Source: an uncultured Actinomycetes bacterium | GTDB taxonomy: Bacteria > Actinomycetota > Acidimicrobiia > Acidimicrobiales > RAAP-2 | Direction of reading: 5' to 3' | Assembly (NCBI GenBank): GCA_903893955.1 | Contig: CAITOG010000247.1 | Location: forward strand, 1 to 19,213 | DNA: 19,213 bases | Shown here: in pieces, positions 1 to 7,086 of the stretch | Layout of the letters: the number at the start of each line of letters is the position of its first letter | Numbering within the stretch: the first letter of the stretch is position 1 | Translations under genes and position numbers: made by a program | The notes under the pieces: model-generated | Databases searched by the model: none | The model's input: the letters and a program-made list of their open reading frames with translations, nothing else | Told to the model about the DNA's origin: nothing

Positions 1-1053
1 CACCTTGACCGCGGTCTCCGACGCGAACCACTTCGACATCGATCCCTCGCCGTTCTCGAAGGGCACGCCGGTGGCGCCCATCCAGGCGGCACGCCAGACC
101 AGCAGGCGGGCTGCATCGATCTGGGTCTTCATGTTGGCGAGCTTGAACGCAATCGCCTGGTTCTCGATGATGGCTCGGCCGAACTGCTGGCGCTCCTTGG
201 CGTACTCGAGCGAGTACTCGTAGGCCGCACGGGCAATCCCGAGTGCCTGCGCGCCAACCGACGGGCGAGTTGCCTCGAAGGTCTTCATCGCAGCCTGGCC
301 ACCCGACCTCTTGCCCTCGCGAGCACGAGCGAGTTTCTCGTCGAGCTTGTCCTTGCCACCGAGCAGCATCGAGCCGGGGATCCGGCAGTCGTCAAGGACC
401 ACCTCGGCGGTGTGGCTGGCACGGATACCCATCTTCTGGAACTTCTGTCCCATCGAGATGCCCTTAGTCCCCTCGGGCACGATGAACGACGCCTGGCCAC
501 GGCCACGCAGCTCAGGGTCGACCGAGGCCACGATGACGTGCGTGTTGGCGATGCCACCATTGGTGATCCAGGTCTTCGTGCCGTTGAGGACCCACTCGTC
601 GGTGGCCTCGTCGTAGACCGCGCGGGTCTTCAGCGACGAGACATCAGAGCCAGCGTCTGGCTCAGAGACGCCGAAAGCGGCGAGCTTGAGGTCGTCCGGG
701 GTGCCGAAGCACTGCGGGATCCACTCCATCGCCTGCTCCGGGGTGCCGTTGGCCATGATGCCCGCGACAGCCAACGTGGTGCCCATCAGGGCCAGGCAGA
801 TGCCTGCGTCACCCCAGGCGAGCTCCTCCAAGGCGATGACCATCTTGAGACCCTGCGGGTCGGAGAAGGCGTCGGCCATGAAGTCCATCGAGTACAGGCC
901 AACCTTGGCCGCCTCCTCGATGATGGGCCACGGGGTCTCCTCGCGCTCGTCCCACTCGTGTGCAGCTGGCCGCATCACGTTCTCGGCGAAGTCGTGAACC
1001 CACGACTGCACGGTCTTCTGATCCTCGTTGAGCTCCATCGAGAACTCAGCCAT
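1..1053 (-). CDS. Acyl-CoA dehydrogenase (C-terminus beyond window)
   Basis: FAD-dependent alpha,beta-dehydrogenation of an acyl-CoA thioester, as in beta-oxidation or a related catabolic route. The 351 visible residues carry the N-terminal helical domain, then the flavin/substrate signature FGVSEPDAGSD, the strand motif TKTWITNGGIANTHVI, and the C-terminal-domain motif RQQFGRAI. Family members are about 380-400 residues, so roughly 40 residues, probably including the catalytic glutamate region, lie left of position 1. The start is an ATG at 1051-1053 preceded by a strong ribosome binding site (GGAGGTGACC). The gene lies 148 bp downstream of cysS on the same strand, but the gap holds a palindromic operator-like site, so separate regulation is likely. 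Acyl chain specificity cannot be read from the sequence. Confidence 0.93.
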   Translation of the reverse strand, partial: MAEFSMELNEDQKTVQSWVHDFAENVMRPAAHEWDEREETPWPIIEEAAKVGLYSMDFMADAFSDPQGLKMVIALEELAWGDAGICLALMGTTLAVAGIMANGTPEQAMEWIPQCFGTPDDLKLAAFGVSEPDAGSDVSSLKTRAVYDEATDEWVLNGTKTWITNGGIANTHVIVASVDPELRGRGQASFIVPEGTKGISMGQKFQKMGIRASHTAEVVLDDCRIPGSMLLGGKDKLDEKLARAREGKRSGGQAAMKTFEATRPSVGAQALGIARAAYEYSLEYAKERQQFGRAIIENQAIAFKLANMKTQIDAARLLVWRAAWMGATGVPFENGEGSMSKWFASETAVKV

Positions 1054-1126
1054 GGTCACCTCCGGGGGGTTTGCCCGCGCAGATCGGCGAGCTGTGGTTG
1101 ACAAGCGACAAGACGCCGGACGGCCT

Positions 1127-1148
1127 CTTGTTACCGGATAGTAACAAG
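1127..1148. promoter_or_regulatory. Palindromic operator upstream of acyl-CoA dehydrogenase
   Basis: A perfect inverted repeat: arms CTTGTTAC and GTAACAAG (8 bp each) separated by 6 nt (CGGATA). It lies 73 bp upstream of the dehydrogenase start and has no T-tract, so it looks like a dimeric repressor site rather than a terminator. The inner TTAC-N6-GTAA core resembles sites bound by TetR-family regulators of fatty-acid or acyl-CoA catabolism; that assignment is inference. No regulator gene is present in the window. Confidence 0.72.
1138..1143 (-). promoter_or_regulatory. Candidate -10 box of acyl-CoA dehydrogenase gene, inside the operator
   Basis: Reading the minus strand, TACTAT matches the TANNNT form of an actinobacterial -10 element and overlaps the right half of the palindrome. 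Transcription would start near 1131, giving a leader of about 78 nt that contains the ribosome binding site. No good -35 hexamer is visible. If real, repressor binding would directly block RNA polymerase. Confidence 0.3.
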
Positions 1149-1201
1149 TCGACGGGCACCTTGGGCCACCTGGGACCCTGTCGGCCCATCCTGGTCACCT
1201 C

Positions 1202-2578
1202 TCAGCGGTGGAGCGAGGTCCCCTCGGGCGTGTCCTCGACCACCCATCCAGCCGCCTGGAGCTGCTCGCGAATCTCGTCTGATCTCACGAAGTCCTTGGC
1301 CGCCCTTGCCTCATCTCGCTCGGCAGCCAGCGCCAGGGTTGCCACGTCGATCTCGTCGGTCGACCAGCCTATTTCCAGCCCCATTGCACCCGCGAGTGCC
1401 ACCACCGTGGCACCGAGCTGTCCAGCCCGCTCGTCGTCGCCGGCATCGAGTGCAGTGTTCGCCTCGCCGACGAGCTCGAAGACGAGGCCAAGGGCCTGAG
1501 GAGTCTGGAGGTCATCGTCCATCAGCTCGACGAAGCGCTCGATCGCCTGAGGATCAAGTCCGTCGATCTCGCCGAGGACGACCGGCGATGGCGTGGCGGC
1601 AAGATCCATCCGCCTCGCAAGGGTGTCGAGCCGGCCGAGGCCGCGCTCAGCATCGGCGATGGTGTCCGTGGTCACCTCGATAGGCGCTCGATAGTGGGAG
1701 CGGAGCACGAGCAGCCGATAGGCACGTCCGTCAGCCTTGGCCAGCAGGTCGGTCAGCGAGGTGAAGTTGCCGAGCGACTTGCTCATCTTCTCGCCGTCGA
1801 CCATGACCCAGCCGTTGTGGGCCCAGTGCTGGGCGAATGGCCGGCCCAAGGCGACCGACTGAGCTCGTTCGTTCTCGTGGTGGGGGAACTTGAGGTCGAG
1901 ACCGCCACCGTGCAGATCGAAGCCATCGCCCAAGAGGCTCAGCGACATGACCACGCACTCGGTGTGCCACCCGGGCCGACCTGCCCCGAAGGGTGCCTCC
2001 CAAGCGGGCTCCTCGGGCTTGGCAGCCTTCCAGAGGGCGAAATCGAGCGGCGATCGCTTCTCTTCATCGGCCTCGATCCGAGCACCAGCTCTCAAGCTCT
2101 CGAGCGGCTGTCCGGCCAGGAGTCCGTAGCCCTCGACGGTGGAAGTGTCGAGATACACGCCGTCGCTCGTGCGGTAGGCGACGCCGCTGTCCAGCAGCTC
2201 GTTGATGGTGGCGATCATGCCGGTGACGAACTCCGTGGCGTGTGGCGTGGCATCTGGCCGCAGGACGCCCAGCCGGTCCATCGCCGCCCACCACTCAGCC
2301 TCGAACTCAGCAGCGACCTCGGTCTCGCTGCGGCCTTCTTTGAGCGCCTTGGCGATGATGTTGTCGTCGATGTCGGTGATGTTCGACACATAGGTGACCT
2401 CGAGCCCGCGGGCGATGAGGTAGCGACGCAGCACATCGAAGACGAGCGTGAAGCGCCCGTGGCCAAGATGCGGGAGGTCGTAGACCGTCGGGCCACACAC
2501 GTACATCGACACCTTGCCCTCGTCGCGGAGCGCGAGTGGTCGGACCTGACCGGTCGCAGTGTCGTGGAGGTTCAGCAT
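1202..2578 (-). CDS. cysS: Cysteinyl-tRNA synthetase
   Basis: Charges tRNA-Cys with cysteine in the cytoplasm. This class I synthetase of 458 residues has the N-terminal VCGPTVYD motif, the HIGH variant HLGH at residues 37-40 and KMSKS at 264-268. The expected zinc ligands are all present: Cys28, Cys208 (GWHTEC), His233 and Glu237 (FPHHENE). The C-terminal tail (AKDFVRSDEIREQL, then VEDTPEGT) is the usual CysRS ending. The length and the CGPTVYD motif fit CysS rather than the related mycothiol ligase MshC, which is shorter. The ATG start is fixed by the normal N-terminus (MLNLHDTATG). There is no Shine-Dalgarno sequence. Its start codon lies 20 bp from that of divergent valS. Confidence 0.96.
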   Translation of the reverse strand: MLNLHDTATGQVRPLALRDEGKVSMYVCGPTVYDLPHLGHGRFTLVFDVLRRYLIARGLEVTYVSNITDIDDNIIAKALKEGRSETEVAAEFEAEWWAAMDRLGVLRPDATPHATEFVTGMIATINELLDSGVAYRTSDGVYLDTSTVEGYGLLAGQPLESLRAGARIEADEEKRSPLDFALWKAAKPEEPAWEAPFGAGRPGWHTECVVMSLSLLGDGFDLHGGGLDLKFPHHENERAQSVALGRPFAQHWAHNGWVMVDGEKMSKSLGNFTSLTDLLAKADGRAYRLLVLRSHYRAPIEVTTDTIADAERGLGRLDTLARRMDLAATPSPVVLGEIDGLDPQAIERFVELMDDDLQTPQALGLVFELVGEANTALDAGDDERAGQLGATVVALAGAMGLEIGWSTDEIDVATLALAAERDEARAAKDFVRSDEIREQLQAAGWVVEDTPEGTSLHR

Positions 2579-2583
2579 CGCTC

Positions 2584-2590
2584 TAGGCTA
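2584..2590. promoter_or_regulatory. Shared divergent -10 element for cysS and valS
   Basis: The 20 bp between the two start codons contain TAGGCTA. On the plus strand TAGGCT (2584-2589) is a TANNNT -10 box 9 nt before the valS ATG. On the minus strand TAGCCT (2590-2585) is a TANNNT box exactly 6 nt before the cysS ATG. Neither start has a Shine-Dalgarno sequence, so both transcripts are probably leaderless or nearly so. No clear -35 is seen on either side. The hexamers are read directly; promoter activity is inferred. Confidence 0.5.
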
Positions 2591-2598
2591 TTGCGACC

Positions 2599-5187
2599 AT
2601 GAGCCCTGCCCCGACCCCAAGCGACCCAACCGAGCGCGCCATCCCCGAGAAGCCGGCGCTCGAGGGCCTGGAGGAGCGCTGGGCGGGCGTCTGGGCCGAT
2701 GAGGGAACCTACGCCTTCGACGCCACCGCGGCGAGGAACCAGGTCTTCAGCATCGACACACCACCACCCACCGTGTCGGGTTCGCTGCACATCGGCCACG
2801 TCTTCAGCTACACCCACACCGATGCCATCGCCCGGTTCCAGCGGATGCGAGGCAAGGCCGTGTTCTACCCGATGGGGTGGGACGACAATGGGCTACCGAC
2901 CGAGCGGCGAGTGGAGAATTTCTACGGCGTCCGCTGCGACCCCTCGCTCCCCTACGACGCCGACTTCGTCCCACCAGCGGAGCCCGGCAAGGAGCGCATC
3001 TCGATCTCGAGGCCGAACTTCGTCGAGCTCTGCCTGAAGCTGACCACCACCGACGAGGAGATCTTCAAAGCGCTGTGGCGCGCACTCGGCCTGAGCGTCG
3101 ACTGGAGCCTGGAGTACGCCACCATCGGCGAGACCGCGCAGCGGGCCTCGCAGCGTGCCTTTCTCCGTCAGCTCGAGCGAGGCGAGGTCTTCCAAGCTGA
3201 GGCACCGACCCTCTGGGACGTCGACTTCCGCACCGCAGTGAGCCAGGCGGAGCTCGAGGATCGGGAACGTCCTGGTGCCTACCACCGGCTGGGCTTCGCC
3301 CGCAGCCACGGCCAAGGCGCGGTCGAGATCGAGACCACCCGTCCTGAGCTGCTCCCCGCGTGCGTGGCGCTCGTCGCCCATCCCGACGATGCGCGCTACC
3401 AGCCACTGTTCAACACGAAGGTGCGCTCGCCGCTCTTCGGCGTCGAGGTCCCTGTGCTCGCCCATGAGCTCGCCGACCCTGAGAAGGGCTCCGGCATCGC
3501 CATGATCTGCACCTTCGGCGACACCACCGACGTCATCTGGTGGCGAGAGCTCGATCTGCCGACTCGGACCCTCATCACCCGCGAGGGGCGGATGGGCATC
3601 GCCCCCTTCGGCGAGCCTGGCTGGGAGTGCGACGACGTAGCCGGCGCCCGTGCGATCTACGCCGAGCTCGAGGGCAAGACGGTCAAGCAGGCTCAGGCCC
3701 GCATCGTCGAGCTGCTCGAGGAGCACGGCGAGCTCCTCGGCGAGCCGCGGCCGATCACACACCCGGTCAAATTCTTCGAGAAGGGCGATCGACCGCTCGA
3801 GATCGTCACCTCTCGCCAGTGGTTCGTCTCGACCGTGCCGATGCGCGAGGTGCTCCTTGAGCGCTGCGAGCAGATCTCCTGGCACCCCGACTACATGTCG
3901 CACCGGCTCCGCACCTGGGTCGAGGGACTGAACTCCGACTGGAACATCTCGCGCCAGCGCTTCTTCGGGGTCCCCTTCCCGGTCTGGTACCCGGTGCTGG
4001 CCGACGGCACGGTCGACCACGAGCACCCCCTGGTGCCTAACGAGGACCAGCTGCCAATCGATCCATCGACCGACGTCCCGGCAGGCTACGACGCCACGTC
4101 GAGGGGCCAGGCCAACGGCTTCGTCGGTGATCCCGACGTCATGGACACCTGGGCGACCAGCTCGCTCACCCCCCAGATCGCCGGACGCTGGGAGGACGAC
4201 CCGGACCTCTTCGCACGCGTGTTCCCGATGGACCTTCGGCCACAGGCCCACGAGATCATCCGGACCTGGCTCTTCACGACCGTCGTGCGCTCCGAGCTCG
4301 AGTTCCACGAGCTTCCCTGGCGCAACGCTGCCATCTCAGGCTGGGTCCTCGACCCCGACCGCAAGAAGATGTCGAAGTCCAAGGGCAACGTCGTCACGCC
4401 GATGCCACTGCTCGAGGCCCACGGCGCCGATGCTGTCCGCTACTGGGCCGCCTCTGGCCGTCCGGGCACCGACACCGCCGTTGACGACGCACAGATGAAG
4501 GTCGGTCGCCGCCTGGCGATCAAGATCCTCAACGCCTCGCGCTTCGCATTAGGCCGCCTCGGCGACAATCCGGTGCCCTCAGTCGACCAGGTCACCGAGC
4601 CGATGGACGTCGACCTGCTCGGCGAGCTCGCTGAGCTCGTGGCCGAGGCCACAGAGGCCTTCGAGGGCTTCGACTACGCCCGGGCGCTCGAGCGGACCGA
4701 GGGATTCTTCTGGCGGTTCTGCGACGACTATGTCGAGCTGGTCAAGACCCGTGCCTATGGCGATCCCTCGAGCCAGGCGACCGTGTCAGCGCAGGCAGCG
4801 CTGGCTGCATCGCTCAGCGTCCTGCTCCGACTCTTCGCCCCCTTCCTCCCCTTCGTCACCGAAGAGGTCTGGCGGTGGTGGCAGGTCGGCTCCGTGCACA
4901 ACTCGGCATGGCCGACGGTCGACGAGCTCGCCACCCAAGGAGAGCGGATCCCCGGCGTCTTCCCTGCCGCCGCCGAGGTCTTGGCTGCGATCCGTCGAGA
5001 AAAGACCGCGGCCAAGCGCTCGATGCGCACCGCAGTGCAAGAGGCTGTCGTCGTCGATGACCAGCCGGTGCTCGACCTCATCGCGCTCGCCAGCAGCGAC
5101 ATCGCTGAGGCCGGTGGCGCCGAGGAGCTGCTCCTCGAGATCGGCGCACCTGAACGACGCATCACCCTCGTCGCGCCCGAGGGCTGA
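2599..5187 (+). CDS. valS: Valyl-tRNA synthetase
   Basis: Charges tRNA-Val with valine. This class I synthetase of 862 residues begins with the typical IPEKPALEGLEERW segment. HIGH is at residues 64-67 inside PPPTVSGSLHIGH, followed by the GWDDNGLPTERRV and GVRCDPSLPYD motifs known from actinobacterial ValRS. A CP1 editing domain occupies roughly residues 225-420, KMSKS is at 590-594 (DRKKMSKSKGN), and a helical anticodon-binding domain follows. The protein lacks the long C-terminal coiled coil of the E. coli type, in keeping with the shorter form. No alternative in-frame start lies between the ATG and the conserved N-terminus, and there is no Shine-Dalgarno sequence. The stop codon is part of a hairpin shared with the convergent DUF3293 gene. 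Confidence 0.96.
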   Translation: MSPAPTPSDPTERAIPEKPALEGLEERWAGVWADEGTYAFDATAARNQVFSIDTPPPTVSGSLHIGHVFSYTHTDAIARFQRMRGKAVFYPMGWDDNGLPTERRVENFYGVRCDPSLPYDADFVPPAEPGKERISISRPNFVELCLKLTTTDEEIFKALWRALGLSVDWSLEYATIGETAQRASQRAFLRQLERGEVFQAEAPTLWDVDFRTAVSQAELEDRERPGAYHRLGFARSHGQGAVEIETTRPELLPACVALVAHPDDARYQPLFNTKVRSPLFGVEVPVLAHELADPEKGSGIAMICTFGDTTDVIWWRELDLPTRTLITREGRMGIAPFGEPGWECDDVAGARAIYAELEGKTVKQAQARIVELLEEHGELLGEPRPITHPVKFFEKGDRPLEIVTSRQWFVSTVPMREVLLERCEQISWHPDYMSHRLRTWVEGLNSDWNISRQRFFGVPFPVWYPVLADGTVDHEHPLVPNEDQLPIDPSTDVPAGYDATSRGQANGFVGDPDVMDTWATSSLTPQIAGRWEDDPDLFARVFPMDLRPQAHEIIRTWLFTTVVRSELEFHELPWRNAAISGWVLDPDRKKMSKSKGNVVTPMPLLEAHGADAVRYWAASGRPGTDTAVDDAQMKVGRRLAIKILNASRFALGRLGDNPVPSVDQVTEPMDVDLLGELAELVAEATEAFEGFDYARALERTEGFFWRFCDDYVELVKTRAYGDPSSQATVSAQAALAASLSVLLRLFAPFLPFVTEEVWRWWQVGSVHNSAWPTVDELATQGERIPGVFPAAAEVLAAIRREKTAAKRSMRTAVQEAVVVDDQPVLDLIALASSDIAEAGGAEELLLEIGAPERRITLVAPEG

Positions 5188-5201
5188 GCTCTTCAGCCCT
5201 C
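5179..5201. terminator. Bidirectional hairpin spanning both convergent stop codons
   Basis: A perfect 9-bp inverted repeat, GAGGGCTGA and TCAGCCCTC, with a 5-nt loop (GCTCT). Each arm holds the last three codons of one gene: valS and the DUF3293 gene both end GAG GGC TGA (Glu-Gly-stop). There is no T-tract on either side, so it would be a tractless actinobacterial-type terminator or an mRNA 3'-end stabiliser. The structure is seen directly; the function is inferred. Confidence 0.65.
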
Positions 5202-5636
5202 CAGCGGGCCTGACACCGTGGCGGTGACGTCGACGAGCCGGTCCTCGCTGCACCACACCACGTGCACGGTCTCGGGCGTCGCCTCATAGACCGCCACCTG
5301 GCCGAAGCGAGCACCGAGCGCCCGAGCCTCATCTCTCGTAAGCCCGACCACGCACCACCCTTCTTCTCGCCAGGTGCCGTCACGACTCCGACCGACAGCC
5401 TGGTGGCGCAGCTGCCCCATGGACTCAAGCACCTCGACCAAGAGTTCGTCGGCAGCCTGGTTCGCCGCCGCTGGTTGCTCGAGGGCATCTGGGTTCCACG
5501 CTGTGATCAGGTGGACCACCTCACCGTGGGATGCGGCGACGGCCGAGGGGTGTGCGAGATCACCGTCGTGATGGACCTCGAGCACTGAGTCCGACCAGGC
5601 CGAGAGCAGCTCGGCGTGGGGGTCAGGCCCCGCCAT
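5193..5636 (-). CDS. DUF3293 domain-containing protein
   Basis: A small cytoplasmic protein of 147 residues with no assigned biochemical role. The segments VHLITAWNP, the G-R-DGTW-EEGW stretch, and LTRDEARALGARFGQVAVYEATPE match what I know of DUF3293. It has no signal peptide or membrane segment. Its ATG overlaps the last 14 bp of livF and has no clear ribosome binding site, so translation is probably coupled to the importer operon. Whether it works with the transporter or merely shares its transcript cannot be told. The C-terminus ends inside the hairpin shared with valS. Confidence 0.8.
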   Translation of the reverse strand: MAGPDPHAELLSAWSDSVLEVHHDGDLAHPSAVAASHGEVVHLITAWNPDALEQPAAANQAADELLVEVLESMGQLRHQAVGRSRDGTWREEGWCVVGLTRDEARALGARFGQVAVYEATPETVHVVWCSEDRLVDVTATVSGPLEG

Positions 5637-6351
5637 CGGCGAGGTACGCCTGCGCGGCCATGGCCCCCATCTCCTGAGGGCTGCCCGTGGCGTGGATCGC
5701 CCCGTGAAGCATGATCGCCGCGTCGGTGGCGACCTCGACGGCCATGGTCACGAACTGCTCGACCAAGACCACGGTCACCCCACGCGAAGCGATCTGGCCC
5801 ACGAGCTCGTAGAGCTCTGCGACGACCAGCGGCGCCAGCCCCATCGAGAGCTCATCGAGCAGCAGCACCTTCGGATCGCCGGCCAGTGCCCGGGCGATGG
5901 CCAGCATCTGCTGCTCTCCGCCCGACAGCGTGCCGGCGAGCTGGCGTCGACGCTCCTTGAGCTTGGGGAAGCGCTCGTAGGCGATCTCCTCCACCTTCGA
6001 CGCCGAGACGCCCTGATAGCTCCATATCAGCAGGTTGTCGCGCACCGTCAGGTTGGGGAACACGCCTCTTCCCTCGGGAATGGCACAGACGCCAAGCTTC
6101 GCCAGCGCCGCCGGTGTCGGACGCTTGAGGTCAATGTCACCGATCGCCACGGTGCCGGCCGTCTGGCGCATGCGGCCGCTGATCACCTTGAGCAGGGTCG
6201 ACTTGCCAGCGCCGTTCGGGCCCAAGAGGGCGAACACGCTCCCTGCCGGCACCGACAGGTCGACGCCGTGGACGACTTCGATGCGGCCATAGGCAGCCCG
6301 GACTCCGGAGAGGACCAGGGGAGGCGCAGTGGTGAGCGGTGGCGTCCTCAT
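5623..6351 (-). CDS. livF: HAAT-type ABC importer ATP-binding protein LivF
   Basis: One of the two ATPases that power a branched-chain-amino-acid-type importer on the inner face of the membrane. The 242 residues show Walker A GPNGAGKST at 44-52, the LivF-typical IPEGRGVFPNLTVRDNL segment, signature LSGGEQQ at 142-148, Walker B VLLLDE at 162-167, and VEQF at the switch position, where LivF proteins normally carry Gln instead of His. The ATG start overlaps the livG stop in an ATGA arrangement. The gene is fourth in the operon. The transported compound could be an amino acid, amide or short organic acid. Confidence 0.93.
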   Translation of the reverse strand: MRTPPLTTAPPLVLSGVRAAYGRIEVVHGVDLSVPAGSVFALLGPNGAGKSTLLKVISGRMRQTAGTVAIGDIDLKRPTPAALAKLGVCAIPEGRGVFPNLTVRDNLLIWSYQGVSASKVEEIAYERFPKLKERRRQLAGTLSGGEQQMLAIARALAGDPKVLLLDELSMGLAPLVVAELYELVGQIASRGVTVVLVEQFVTMAVEVATDAAIMLHGAIHATGSPQEMGAMAAQAYLADGGA

Positions 6352-7085
6352 GCCTCTGGCTCCGACGGGTCGGGCGCTGTGCCGAGATAGGCAGCCTGGA
6401 CCCGAGGGTCTCGACGAATCTCTGCCGGCGTCCCCGACGCAATGAGCTCCCCGAAATCGAGAACGAAGATGCGATCACAGATGGTCAGGACGATGGACAT
6501 GTCGTGCTCGACGAGCAGCACACCCCTGCCCTCGTCGGCGAGCTCCCTGAGCAGGTTGCCGAGCAGGTGAGTCTCATTGTCATCGAGGCCTGAGCAGGGC
6601 TCGTCCAAAAGGATCAGCTTCGGATCGATGGCCAGGGCTCGCGCCAGCTCGACCAGGCGCGCCTCACCTGTCGGGAGAGTCGAGACCTGGCGATCTGCGT
6701 CTGCTGAAACCCCTACCCGATGGAGCAGGCCCTGCGCCGTCAGGTCGCCCTTGTCGCGCCGGGCATCGAGGCCGACCTGGACGTTGTCTCGAGCCGAGAG
6801 GGAGCCGAAGAGCTCAAGGCGCTGGAAGGTCCGTGCGAGGCCGAGTCGAGCACGGCGGTTGGTCCCGAGCTTGGTCACGTCTCGGCCGTCAAGCAGGACC
6901 TCGCCGGAGTCGGGCCGCTGCAGGCCGCTAATCACGTTGAACAAGGTGGTCTTGCCCGCACCATTCGGCCCGATCAGGCCGGTGACCTCGCCCGGGCGGA
7001 CGTCGAGGTTCACACCCTGGAGGGCTGCAATGCCACCGAAGGTAACCGACACCCCCCTGACCTCAAGCGCGCTCGTCTCGACCAT
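6348..7085 (-). CDS. livG: HAAT-type ABC importer ATP-binding protein LivG
   Basis: Second ATPase of the importer, 245 residues from the chosen ATG. Walker A GPNGAGKTT is at 39-47, the Q-loop region reads LARTFQRLELF, the signature is the LivG-like LPTGE at 137-141, Walker B is LILLDEP and the switch is VEHD. The ATG at 7083-7085 sits 1 bp after the permease stop and begins MVETSALEVRGVSVTFGG. A longer reading frame upstream is only overlap with the permease gene and is rejected. The protein is slightly shorter than usual between the Q-loop and the signature. It pairs with LivF on the fused permease. Confidence 0.93.
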   Translation of the reverse strand: MVETSALEVRGVSVTFGGIAALQGVNLDVRPGEVTGLIGPNGAGKTTLFNVISGLQRPDSGEVLLDGRDVTKLGTNRRARLGLARTFQRLELFGSLSARDNVQVGLDARRDKGDLTAQGLLHRVGVSADADRQVSTLPTGEARLVELARALAIDPKLILLDEPCSGLDDNETHLLGNLLRELADEGRGVLLVEHDMSIVLTICDRIFVLDFGELIASGTPAEIRRDPRVQAAYLGTAPDPSEPEA

Positions 7086-7086
7086 C

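Noticed and set aside
412..1101. Long plus-strand open frame opposite the acyl-CoA dehydrogenase
   Set aside because: It is antisense to a clearly conserved protein; the translation is Arg/His/Gly-rich and low in structure, as expected from a high-G+C shadow frame.
1162..1188. Inverted repeat TGGGCC / GGCCCA downstream of cysS
   Set aside because: Only six-base arms around a 15-nt loop with no T-tract; in DNA this G+C rich such pairs arise by chance, so I do not call a cysS terminator.
1202..2578. Mycothiol ligase MshC as an alternative to CysRS
   Set aside because: The 458-residue length, CGPTVYD motif and the standard C-terminal region fit CysS better.
2893..4308. 471-codon minus-strand open frame inside valS
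   Set aside because: It lies wholly antisense to conserved ValRS motifs and shows no domain pattern.
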